DNA from: DATCYZ01 sp036526195
GTDB taxonomy: Bacteria > Pseudomonadota > Gammaproteobacteria > Burkholderiales > SG8-39
Assembly: GCA_036526195.1 (NCBI GenBank)
Contig: DATCYZ010000129.1
Span: 1 to 12,106 of the forward strand
Direction of reading: 5' to 3'
DNA length: 12,106 nt
The position numbers were made by a program, and so were the translations under genes. Numbering within the stretch: the first letter of the stretch is position 1; the number at the start of each line of letters is the position of its first letter. Shown piece after piece: positions 5,620-12,106 of this stretch. Below the pieces are notes generated by a model. The model was not told where the DNA came from. It did not search any database and saw only the letters and a program-made list of their open reading frames with translations.

Positions 5620-7446
5620 TCAGGCCGCTTGGCGCGAATACATCGACTCGATCAGGTCCCGGTACTTCTCGTTCACCAGCTTGCGCTTGAGCTTCATGGT
5701 CGGCGTCAGTTCCTCGTCCTCGGCGGTGAGTTTCTGCTCGATCAGGCGGAACGCCTTCACCTGCTCGACCCGGGCGAACAGCGCGTTCACCCGCTGGATC
5801 TCCGCCTCGATCAGCTCGAGGATCTCGGGGCGCCGGCACAGGCTCTGGTAATTGGAGAACGGGATCGAGTTGTCCTGGGCGAATTTCTCGACGTTCTCGT
5901 GGTCGATCATGACGAGCGCGGTCAGGAACGGCCGCCGGTCGCCGATCACCACGGCGTCGGTGATGTAGGGCGAGAACTTGAGCTGGTTCTCGAATTCCGA
6001 AGGCGTGATGTTCTTGCCGCCCGCCGTGATGATGATGTCCTTGAGGCGGTCGGAGATCGTGAAGTAGCCCTCCTCGTCCACCTTGCCGACATCGCCCGTA
6101 TGCAGCCAGCCGTCCTTCAGCGTCTCGGCGGTCTTCTCGGGCTGGTTCAGGTAGCCCATGAACACGCAGGGGCCGCGCACCAGGAGTTCGCCTTCCGGGG
6201 AGATCTTCACCTCGCTCGGCGGCATCTGCGGGCCGATGGTGCCGGGCTTGATTGCGTCGACCGGGTTGCCGGTTACCGGGCCGCAGCTTTCCGTCTGCCC
6301 CCAGACCTCGACCATGTCCAGGCCGAGCGCCATGTACCAGCGCACCAGGTCCGGCGAGATCGGCGCCGCACCCGTGATCAGGATGCGCGCCCGGTGCACG
6401 CCGATCACCTTGCGCACGTTGTTCAGCACCAGCATGCGCGCCAGCCAGAACGCGGCGGCGAGCCCCGGCGGCACCGGGCGACGCGCCTCGCGGCATTGCG
6501 CCACGCGCGTGCCGATGCCGATGGCGACGCCGTAGGCCCAGCGCTGCAGCGCGCCCGACTGCTTCAGCTGCAGCAGCACGCCCGAATAGAACTTCTCCCA
6601 GACCCGCGGCACCGCCGTGAAGATGGTCGGCGAGATCTCGCGCACGTTCTCCGGCACGGTCTCGGGGTTCTCGACGAAGTTCATCACCGCGCCCGCGTGG
6701 ATCGCGTGGTACTCGCCGCCGAGGCGCTCGGCGATGTGGCAGAGCGGCAGGAAGCACATGCGCTCGTCGCCCTCATACTGCGGAAACGAGGCCTGGTAGG
6801 CGTGCACGGTGGCGATGATGTTGGCGTGCGAGATCATCGCCCCCTTGGGTCGCCCGGTGGTGCCCGAGGTATAGACCAGGATGGCCAGGTCTTCGGGCTT
6901 GCGCGTCGCCAGCCGGCGTTCCCACTCGGCGCCGTCCCTGGCGATCGCCGCCCGGCCGAGTACGCGCAGGGCGTCCAGGCTGATCACGTCGGGTTCGTCG
7001 AGTTCGCGCAGGCCCTCCATGTCGAATACGATGACCTTGCGCAGCTTCGGCAGCCGCGCGCGCACTTCCAGCACCTTGTCGAGTTGCTCGTCGTCCTCGA
7101 CGAAGACGAAGACCGAGCCGGAATCCGTCATCAGGTACTCGATCTGCGCCGGGGCGTCCGTCGGGTAGATGCCGTTCACCACGCCGCCGGCACCGAGCGC
7201 GCCGAGGTCGGCGCAGACCCATTCCCGGTTGGTGTTCGACAGGATCGAGGCGACCTCGCCCGGGGCATAGCCGAGGCTCACCAGCCCCATGCCGATCTCG
7301 CGCGCGATGGTGCCGAGTTCGTCCCAGCGCAGCGCCTGCCAGATGCCGAAGGCCTTCTGCCGCAGGATGGTCTTCGGGCCGCGCGTCTTCACGCCGTGCC
7401 AGAACATCTTCGGCACGGTGTCCAGTTCGGGATTCGTCAACGCCAT
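5620..7446 (-). CDS. Long-chain-type acyl-CoA synthetase (AMP-binding ligase)
   Basis: A 608-residue ANL-family ligase that activates a carboxylic acid with ATP and CoA through an acyl-adenylate. Length and motifs match bacterial long-chain fatty acyl-CoA synthetases of the FadD15-like branch. Motifs are the P-loop YTSGTTGRPKG (192-202), VWGQTES (381-387), DGWLHTGD (445-452, ATP-binding Asp), the hinge SDRLKD (465-470), GGKNITPSEFE (476-486) and the C-terminal LTPTMKLKRK (580-589) with the catalytic lysine. No membrane segment is obvious. The start at 7446 overlaps the end of livF by 10 bases, with GGAAG five bases upstream. An in-frame ATG at 7464 is possible. The open frame continues far upstream inside livF, but those residues are an arginine/glycine-rich shadow. 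Its place between the ABC ATPase and the binding protein argues that it activates the imported solute. Substrate is unproven; medium- to long-chain, aromatic or isoprenoid acids are possible. Confidence 0.93.
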   Translation of the reverse strand: MALTNPELDTVPKMFWHGVKTRGPKTILRQKAFGIWQALRWDELGTIAREIGMGLVSLGYAPGEVASILSNTNREWVCADLGALGAGGVVNGIYPTDAPAQIEYLMTDSGSVFVFVEDDEQLDKVLEVRARLPKLRKVIVFDMEGLRELDEPDVISLDALRVLGRAAIARDGAEWERRLATRKPEDLAILVYTSGTTGRPKGAMISHANIIATVHAYQASFPQYEGDERMCFLPLCHIAERLGGEYHAIHAGAVMNFVENPETVPENVREISPTIFTAVPRVWEKFYSGVLLQLKQSGALQRWAYGVAIGIGTRVAQCREARRPVPPGLAAAFWLARMLVLNNVRKVIGVHRARILITGAAPISPDLVRWYMALGLDMVEVWGQTESCGPVTGNPVDAIKPGTIGPQMPPSEVKISPEGELLVRGPCVFMGYLNQPEKTAETLKDGWLHTGDVGKVDEEGYFTISDRLKDIIITAGGKNITPSEFENQLKFSPYITDAVVIGDRRPFLTALVMIDHENVEKFAQDNSIPFSNYQSLCRRPEILELIEAEIQRVNALFARVEQVKAFRLIEQKLTAEDEELTPTMKLKRKLVNEKYRDLIESMYSRQAA

Positions 7447-8210
7447 TGCTTCTTCCGCTTCCATCGCCGCTGTCCGCGCACGCCCTCGGCCTTCACGCCG
7501 AGGTAGAACTCGCGGATGTCCTCCTTCTCGGCCAGCCGGGCGCAGGTGTCTTCCATCACGATGCGGCCGACCTCGAGCACGTAGCCGTGCTCGGCCACCT
7601 TGAGCGCCATGTGCGCATTCTGCTCCACCAGCAGGATGGTGGTGCCGCGCTCGCGGTTGATGCGCACGATGATCTCGAAGATCTCCTTGGTCAGCTTCGG
7701 CGACAGGCCGAGGCTCGGCTCGTCCATCAGCATCACCTGCGGGCGCGCCAGCAGCGCGCGCGAGATCGCCAGCATCTGCTGCTGGCCGCCGGAGAGCTGC
7801 CCCGCCTCCTGCCCCTTGCGCTCGCGCAGGACCGGAAAGTAGGCAAAGACGGTCTCGAGGTCCTTCGCCACCCCGTCCGGATCGCGCCGCGTGTACGCCC
7901 CCATCCGCAGGTTGTCCTCGACCGAAAGCAGCGGGAAGACCTCGCGCCCCTCGGGCACGTGCACCACGCCGGCGCGCACGATGCGGTCCGGGGCCCAGCC
8001 CTGGATGTCGTCGCCGCGCAGCTTCACCTGTCCCTTGTCCGGATCGAGGATGCCGGAGATGGTCTTGAGGATGGTCGACTTGCCCGCGCCGTTCGCGCCC
8101 AGCACCGTGATAATGCGGCCCTCGGGAACCTTGAGCGAGACCCCGCGCAGCGCCTGCACCGGGCCGTAGGAGGACTCGACGTTGGCCAGCTCGAGAACGG
8201 GCACCGACAT
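7437..8210 (-). CDS. livF: HAAT-type ABC transporter ATP-binding protein LivF
   Basis: A 257-residue ABC ATPase of the LivF branch, one half of the cytoplasmic ATPase pair with LivG. It has Walker A GANGAGKS (38-45), VPEGREVFPLLSVEDNL (85-101), signature LSGGQQQ (139-145), Walker B VMLMDEP (159-165) and LLVEQN (193-198). Gln in place of the H-loop His is normal for LivF. The body ends about where the family does (EFYLGV, 234-239). A further very basic tail, GQRRWKRKKQWR, runs across the start of the synthetase gene and is unusual. Its ATG overlaps the livG stop by one base (TGATG), and GGAGG (8220-8224) lies 9 bases upstream inside livG, a strong start. Confidence 0.95.
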   Translation of the reverse strand: MSVPVLELANVESSYGPVQALRGVSLKVPEGRIITVLGANGAGKSTILKTISGILDPDKGQVKLRGDDIQGWAPDRIVRAGVVHVPEGREVFPLLSVEDNLRMGAYTRRDPDGVAKDLETVFAYFPVLRERKGQEAGQLSGGQQQMLAISRALLARPQVMLMDEPSLGLSPKLTKEIFEIIVRINRERGTTILLVEQNAHMALKVAEHGYVLEVGRIVMEDTCARLAEKEDIREFYLGVKAEGVRGQRRWKRKKQWR

Positions 8211-9043
8211 CAGTCGTCACCTCCGCCGAGGTAGGCCTCGACCACGGCCGGATGCGACTGCACCTCGGCCGGCGTGCCCTCGGCGATCGGCCGTCCCTCG
8301 TTCAGCGCCAGCACCCGGTCCGAAACGCGCGAGACGAGGTTCATGTCGTGCTCGACCATCAGCACGGTGATGCCGAGGCCGTCGCGGATGTCCTCGATCC
8401 AGTACGCCATGTCGTCGGTTTCCTCGGGGTTGAGGCCGGAGGACGGTTCATCGAGCAACAACAGTCGCGGCTCGGTGGCCAGCGCCCGCGCAAGCTCGAT
8501 CACCTTGCGAACGCCGTAGGGCAAGCCCGCCACCAGGCTGTCGCGGTAGTGCTGCAGGTCCAGCAGGTCGATCACCTTCTCCACCGCCTCGCGCTGCGCG
8601 AGTTCGGCGCGGCGCACCGCCGGCAGGTAGAGCAGCTCCTGCCAGAGGTTGGTGCGGCGGTGCCGGTGCCGGCCGATCAGCAGGTTCTGCAGCACGGTGG
8701 CGTGCTCGAACAGCTCGATGTTCTGGAAGGTGCGCGCGATGCCGAGTTCGGCCACGCGGTGCGGCGAGGTGCCGGTGAGGTCCTGGCCTTCGAACACGAT
8801 GCGCCCGCTGGAGGCCGGGTACAGCAGCCCGATCAGGTTGAAGATCGTGGTCTTGCCGGCGCCGTTCGGACCGATGATGGTGTAGACCGCGCCGCGCGAC
8901 ACCTCGAAGGACACGTCGTCGACGGCGCGCACGCCGCCGAAACTGATGCCGAGGTTTTCAACCGAGAAGAACGCCGGCAGGCTCGAAACAAGGGGGCGCT
9001 GCCCCCCCGTTACCCCCCTGGTGCCTTCGTTCGGCGTCGTCAC
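8210..9043 (-). CDS. livG: HAAT-type ABC transporter ATP-binding protein LivG
   Basis: A 277-residue ABC ATPase of the LivG branch. It shows Walker A GPNGAGKT (58-65), Q-loop TFQNIELFEHATVLQN (105-120), the LivG-style signature LPYGVRK (174-180), Walker B LLLLDEP (194-200) and H-loop EHD (231-233). The GTG at 9043 overlaps the livM stop (GTGA), and GGAG (9052-9055) sits 8 bases upstream, so this start is well supported. The family domain begins only near residue 25 (FFSVENLGISFGG). The preceding residues (TTPNEGTRGVTGGQRPLVSS) are an extension encoded by a GC-rich hairpin that looks like an inserted repeat. No ATG or GTG is seen between it and the domain. Part of the livHMGF operon, paired with LivF. 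Confidence 0.94.
   Translation of the reverse strand: MTTPNEGTRGVTGGQRPLVSSLPAFFSVENLGISFGGVRAVDDVSFEVSRGAVYTIIGPNGAGKTTIFNLIGLLYPASSGRIVFEGQDLTGTSPHRVAELGIARTFQNIELFEHATVLQNLLIGRHRHRRTNLWQELLYLPAVRRAELAQREAVEKVIDLLDLQHYRDSLVAGLPYGVRKVIELARALATEPRLLLLDEPSSGLNPEETDDMAYWIEDIRDGLGITVLMVEHDMNLVSRVSDRVLALNEGRPIAEGTPAEVQSHPAVVEAYLGGGDD
8989..9020. repeat. REP-like GC hairpin inside livG 5' coding sequence
   Basis: On the plus strand GGGGGC-GCT-GCCCCC (8992-9006) is a perfect 6-bp stem with a 3-base loop, followed by CCCGTTACCCCCCTGG. The style resembles short AAGGGGGC...GCCCCC palindromes that I recall as dispersed in GC-rich proteobacterial genomes. It encodes the non-conserved N-terminal extension of LivG. 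Only one copy is in this window, so the repeat status is inference. Confidence 0.45.
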
Positions 9044-10113
9044 CGCAAACGCTCCGACTTGGTGTAGGTCTTCTGCCGCTTGAACATGCCGCGGCGGTAG
9101 AAGGGGAAGAGCTGGAACCAGGTGCGCACCTTCACCCAGCGGCCGTACAGTCCGAGCGGCTCGAAGATGATGAAGGCGATCAGGATGATGCCGAAGATCA
9201 CCGCCTGCAGGCCGGTGGGCGCCATGCCAGGCGGCAGCCAGTCCTTGGCGATCGCGATGCCCTGCGGCAGGAGGATGATGAAGGCCGCGCCGAGCACCGC
9301 GCCGTGCAGCGAGCCGATGCCGCCGAGGATGACGATGGTGACCATCTCGATCGAGACGAACAGGTTGAACTGTTCGGGCGAGATGAAGGCCAGCTTGTGC
9401 GCGTACAGCGCGCCGGCGATCCCGGTGAGGGCCGCCGACAGCGCGAAGGACATGGTCTTGTACTTGGCGAGGTTCACGCCCATGCAGCTTGCCGAGATCT
9501 CGGAATCCCGGATGGCGACGAAGGCCCGCCCGGTGGGCGAGCGCAGCAGGTTGATCATGAACAGGCAACAAATCACCGTGATGACCAGGCACAGGTAGTA
9601 GAACGCCGTGGGCGACTCCACCGACTGGCCGAGCAGCACCACGTCCTTCACCTGCAGGCCGCTGTTGCCCCCGGTGAGGCCTTCCCAGCGGGTGATGATC
9701 TCCTCGACGATCACGTTGAAGGCGATGGTGGCGATCGCGAGGTAGATGCCCTTCAGCCGCAGCGCCGGCAGGCCGACGATCACGCCCACCGCCGCCGAGA
9801 ACAGCGCCGCGGTCGGCAGGGAGATCAGGAACGGCACGCCCTTGGCCTGCAGCAGCGCCTCGGTGTAGGCGCCGACAGCGAGGAAGGCCGCATGGCCGAG
9901 CGAGATTTGCCCGGTGAAGCCGACCAGCAGCATCAGGCCGAAACCGACGATCGAGTAGATCGCGATGAAATGCAACTGGGTGAGGAAATACTCGCCGACA
10001 AACAGCGGCAGCGCCACCAGCACGGCGAGCAGCAGGCCGTACCAGAACACGTGGCCGCCATGGCGCGCGATGCGCAGGTCCTGCGCGTAGTCGGTCTTGA
10101 AGAAGAAGCGCAT
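9040..10113 (-). CDS. livM: HAAT-type ABC transporter permease LivM
   Basis: A 357-residue inner-membrane permease of the LivM branch, partner of LivH. Hydrophobic segments run at about 23-40, 47-65, 97-115, 122-138, 170-190, 222-238, 258-283 and 303-322. Family motifs are GFTGQISLGHAAFLAVGAY (65-83), LRLKGIYLAIATIAF (118-132), the EAA-like coupling loop AIRDSEISASCMGVN (200-214) and GGIGSLHGAVLGAA (264-277). A 35-residue basic cytoplasmic tail (RTWFQLFPFYRRG onward) ends the protein. The ATG at 10113 is 15 bases after the livH stop, with only a weak, distant GAGG. Its stop overlaps the livG GTG start by four bases. Confidence 0.94.
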   Translation of the reverse strand: MRFFFKTDYAQDLRIARHGGHVFWYGLLLAVLVALPLFVGEYFLTQLHFIAIYSIVGFGLMLLVGFTGQISLGHAAFLAVGAYTEALLQAKGVPFLISLPTAALFSAAVGVIVGLPALRLKGIYLAIATIAFNVIVEEIITRWEGLTGGNSGLQVKDVVLLGQSVESPTAFYYLCLVITVICCLFMINLLRSPTGRAFVAIRDSEISASCMGVNLAKYKTMSFALSAALTGIAGALYAHKLAFISPEQFNLFVSIEMVTIVILGGIGSLHGAVLGAAFIILLPQGIAIAKDWLPPGMAPTGLQAVIFGIILIAFIIFEPLGLYGRWVKVRTWFQLFPFYRRGMFKRQKTYTKSERLR

Positions 10114-10128
10114 GGCCGGGGGCTCGCC

Positions 10129-11049
10129 TCAGACCTTCTTGGTGGCGGTTTCGCCGAAGATGCCCGAGGGCTTGACCAGCAGCACGAGGAGCACCACCAC
10201 GTAGGCGGCAACATCCTTGAAGCCCTCGGGCAGGTAGAGGCCCGAAAGCGCCTCGACCACGCCGATGATCAGGCCGCCGACGATGGCGCCCGGCACGCTG
10301 CCGAAACCGCCGACCACGGCCGCGGGGAAGGCCTTCAGCCCGATGTAGCCCATGTTGGAGTGCACGAAGGTGAACGGCGCCAGCAGGATGCCGGCGAAGG
10401 CGGCCACGCCGGCCGACAACCCCCAGATCATCATGTTCACGCGCCGCACCGGGATGCCCATGTAGTAGGCGGCCAGCTGGTTCTGCGAGGTGGCCTGCAT
10501 CGCCACGCCGATACGCGCGAAGCGGAAAAACAGGTACAGCACGAGGCACAGCGCCGCCGTCATGCCGATCACCGCGATCTCCTGCACCGCCAGCACCACG
10601 CCGCCGAAGTTGATCACCTTGTCGGCAAAGGGCGTCGCCAGCGCGTAGGTCTCGGTGCCCCAGCCCGGCATCATCGTCACCAGGCCGCGCAGCACATAGC
10701 CCACGCCGATGGTGATCATCACCACCGTGAAGGCCGGATAGCCGAGCACCGGACGCAGCACGATGCGCTCGATCAGCATGCCGACCAGCGCCATCGAGGC
10801 AACAGCGAACAGGATCGTCACCCAGTACGGCCAGCCCATGAAGGTGCCGGCGGTGAGCGCGAAGAACGCGCCCAGCATCATCATGTCGCCCTGGGCGAAG
10901 TTGACGGTCTCGGTCGCCTTGTAGATGAGCACGAAGCCGAGCGCGACGAGCGCGTAGACGCAGCCCTGCGCGACCCCTGCAAGCAACAGCTGCACGAACT
11001 GACTGATGACGACGCCCCCCTCCGATGGCGCGGCGATTCTAGCAAGCAA
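10129..11049 (-). CDS. livH: HAAT-type ABC transporter permease LivH
   Basis: A 292- to 306-residue inner-membrane permease of the LivH branch and first gene of the importer operon. Motifs counted from the TTG are VALGFVLIYKATETVNFAQGD (36-55 region), ERIVLRPVLGYPAF (94-107), ATSQNQLAAYYMGIPVRRVN (186-205, coupling loop) and FPAAVVGGFGSVPGAIVGG (241-259). About eight hydrophobic segments are visible. The only standard in-frame initiator giving a full protein is TTG at 11049, with a poor ribosome-binding site. Family members usually start about seven residues before the LLLAGVAQG segment. There the sequence has GTC-GTC-ATC (11013-11005), preceded by GGAGG (11019-11023). Initiation at a rare codon (ATC 11007) is therefore possible; starting at GTG 10995 would clip the first helix. 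I keep the TTG as the formal start. Confidence 0.9.
   Translation of the reverse strand: MLARIAAPSEGGVVISQFVQLLLAGVAQGCVYALVALGFVLIYKATETVNFAQGDMMMLGAFFALTAGTFMGWPYWVTILFAVASMALVGMLIERIVLRPVLGYPAFTVVMITIGVGYVLRGLVTMMPGWGTETYALATPFADKVINFGGVVLAVQEIAVIGMTAALCLVLYLFFRFARIGVAMQATSQNQLAAYYMGIPVRRVNMMIWGLSAGVAAFAGILLAPFTFVHSNMGYIGLKAFPAAVVGGFGSVPGAIVGGLIIGVVEALSGLYLPEGFKDVAAYVVVLLVLLVKPSGIFGETATKKV
11019..11023 (-). promoter_or_regulatory. Shine-Dalgarno upstream of livH lacking a standard start codon
   Basis: GGAGG followed by a run of G lies in the livH leader. Eight to eleven bases downstream the frame reads GTC then ATC, not ATG/GTG/TTG. It lies inside the coding frame if TTG 11049 is used. 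Confidence 0.45.
11036..11041 (-). promoter_or_regulatory. Possible -10 box of the liv operon
   Basis: TAGAAT matches TATAAT at five of six positions on the minus strand, just upstream of the livH leader. The best -35 at a 16-base spacer (CTGCCG) is poor, so an activator-dependent promoter or chance are both possible. If real, transcription would begin near 11029, downstream of TTG 11049, and would exclude that codon. Confidence 0.3.
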
Positions 11050-11150
11050 TCGCTCGGCGGCAGGGGCCCACTACACTCGGCCGCCATGATTCGACGCGCC
11101 ACTCTTCCGGGTCGCAGGAGAATAGGCAGGAACGGCGGCGCATGCCGAAG

Positions 11151-12106
11151 CTAGCCGATGATGCGGTCCTCGCGCAGCGGGCGTCCCTCGAGGAGGCGTT
11201 CGAAGCCCAGGCTCGACAGGTCCAGGCTGCGGTACGCGCCGTGGACGATCCGCTCGGCGATGCCGCGCCCCGCCGCCGCTGCGTGCTGCATGCCGTGCCC
11301 GGAGAAGCCGTTGGCGAACCAGAGATTGGGCACCGCCGGGTGCGCGCCGAGGATCGCGTTGCCGTCGACCACGTTCATTTCGTAGTACCCGGCCCAGGCG
11401 CGCTCGACGCGCAAGGCCTCGAACGCCGGCACCCGGTGTGCCATGCGCGCCCAGAGCGCCTCGTCGAACTCGGTGTAGTCCGGCTCAAGCGGCAGGTCGT
11501 CCGCGTCGGACGCCGGCGCGGCCCCGGCGATGAAGAAGCGTCCTTCGGGACGGAACCAGAAACCCTCGGGGTCGATCACCAGCGGGCTGCCGGGGATCGG
11601 CGTCGGGCAGGAGAGCACGAACACCGTGCGGCGCCGTGCGTGCACCGGCAGGCCGATGCCGACCGTTGCGGCAAGGCTGCGCGCCCAGGGCCCGGCGGCA
11701 TTCACCGCATGCCGGCACGCGATGCGCTCGCCCGATGCAAGCTGCACGCTGTCGATCGCGCCGTCGGCACCACGGCCGAACCCGGTCGCCTCCGCCTCGC
11801 GCATGGAAACGCCCAGCGCGCGCGCGCGCGACAGCAGCGCGCCGTGAAAGCCGGGACCGTCGAACCAGCCCTCGCCCGCAAGGCCAAGCGCGCCGAGCGC
11901 GACATCCGACACGTTCAGCCACGGAAAGCGTTCCGCCAGCGCCGCCGGCCCGAGCAGGGCGATGTCCGCGCCCTCGCTTTTCTGCACCGCGTGCTGGTCG
12001 CGCAGGAGCGCTGCGCCCGCCGGCCCGGCGAGGGTCAGGTAGCCATGCCTCTCGACCGGCATGCCGAACGCCTCGAGGCATTCGAGCCCGGCGCGCGACA
12101 TTCGGA
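11151..12106 (-). CDS. FAD-dependent oxidoreductase, DAO/FOXRED1-like (N-terminus outside window)
   Basis: The C-terminal 318 or so residues of a D-amino-acid-oxidase-superfamily flavoenzyme. The frame runs off the window end, and the N-terminal dinucleotide-binding GxGxxG is not present, so the Met at 12101 is probably internal. Visible features are a substrate-domain segment PEGFWFRPEGRFFIAG, the HAVNAAGPWA motif typical of DAO proteins, and the C-terminal FAD-contacting AWAGYYEMN...GNAILGAHP...NGFSGHGMQHA. The last block closely resembles the FOXRED1/sarcosine-oxidase-like group. Such enzymes oxidise secondary or N-methylated amines or amino acids; the actual substrate is unknown. The gene ends 101 bases before livH on the same strand with no convincing terminator between, so read-through into the liv operon is possible. 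Confidence 0.88.
   Translation of the reverse strand, partial: RMSRAGLECLEAFGMPVERHGYLTLAGPAGAALLRDQHAVQKSEGADIALLGPAALAERFPWLNVSDVALGALGLAGEGWFDGPGFHGALLSRARALGVSMREAEATGFGRGADGAIDSVQLASGERIACRHAVNAAGPWARSLAATVGIGLPVHARRRTVFVLSCPTPIPGSPLVIDPEGFWFRPEGRFFIAGAAPASDADDLPLEPDYTEFDEALWARMAHRVPAFEALRVERAWAGYYEMNVVDGNAILGAHPAVPNLWFANGFSGHGMQHAAAAGRGIAERIVHGAYRSLDLSSLGFERLLEGRPLREDRIIG

Noticed and set aside
4224..5690. 488-codon plus-strand open frame opposite the binding-protein gene
   Set aside because: Antisense shadow; the opposite strand has a signal peptide, Shine-Dalgarno and family motifs.
5287..7506. 739-codon plus-strand open frame opposite the synthetase
   Set aside because: It is Asp/His/Arg/Leu-rich shadow of a gene with full ANL-family motifs.
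7447..8220. Upstream extension of the synthetase frame through livF
   Set aside because: Residues there are the out-of-frame reading of livF and match no ANL N-terminus. The normal start is at 7446.
11056..11085. 6-bp inverted repeat GGCGGC/GCCGCC as a terminator for the oxidoreductase
   Set aside because: Short stem, 18-base loop and no T run. Expected by chance at this GC content.
9304..11154. 616-codon plus-strand open frame opposite livM and livH
   Set aside because: His/Asp/Gln/Arg-rich low-complexity translation, antisense to two permeases with clear motifs.
11086..11154. 22-codon plus-strand frame starting ATG 11086 with TACACT upstream
   Set aside because: Mixed third-position bias, no ribosome-binding site, arginine-rich. 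It is too short to support.
1..12106. tRNA, rRNA, CRISPR array, transposase or phage genes
   Set aside because: I saw no tandem spaced repeats, no transposase or integrase motifs, and no long non-coding stretch that could hold an rRNA. Gaps are all under 150 bases and do not show a tRNA-like fold by eye.

Overview
The window is a GC-rich, gene-dense bacterial segment with GC-biased third codon positions, tight 1-4 base gene overlaps and almost no non-coding DNA. Gene content points to a proteobacterium, most likely a betaproteobacterium of the Thauera/Azoarcus kind. This is inferred from gene order and protein style; no rRNA or other taxonomic marker is present. The ends cut two genes: the window opens inside a biotin-dependent acyl-CoA carboxylase gene and closes inside an FAD oxidoreductase gene.

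Left block (1-2980, plus strand): the last 454 residues of a biotin carboxylase/biotin carrier subunit, then an acyl-CoA dehydrogenase, then a YigI-type hotdog acyl-CoA thioesterase. The genes are joined by ATGA overlaps and followed by a perfect 8-bp hairpin. The dehydrogenase lacks the usual C-terminal catalytic Glu and carries it on the alternative helix, as isovaleryl-CoA and long-chain dehydrogenases do. With the carboxylase this suggests breakdown of branched-chain or isoprenoid-type acyl-CoAs.

Middle (2981-4340): two small plus-strand genes of unknown function (one with an AT-hook-like motif, one a probable coiled coil). They meet a convergent PaaI-type thioesterase on the minus strand. 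Between that thioesterase and the next operon lie two strong dyads: a GC-rich terminator-like hairpin and a separate perfect 24-bp palindrome.

Right block (4341-11049, minus strand): a full branched-chain-amino-acid-type (HAAT) ABC importer in the order livH-livM-livG-livF, then a long-chain-type acyl-CoA synthetase, then the periplasmic binding protein. Embedding an acyl-CoA synthetase in a liv-type operon suggests the imported solute is a carboxylic acid that is activated to a CoA thioester on entry. The binding-protein gene appears to have its own promoter and a 27-bp imperfect inverted repeat at the predicted transcription start. livG carries an N-terminal extension made partly from a GC-rich REP-like hairpin. 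livH has no ordinary start codon at the place its ribosome-binding site points to.

Far right (11151-12106, minus strand): the C-terminal part of a FOXRED1/DAO-family FAD oxidoreductase. Overall the window reads as an acid uptake, CoA activation, dehydrogenation/carboxylation and CoA-release region. I see no mobile element, CRISPR array, tRNA or rRNA. No stretch over 300 bases lacks a gene.
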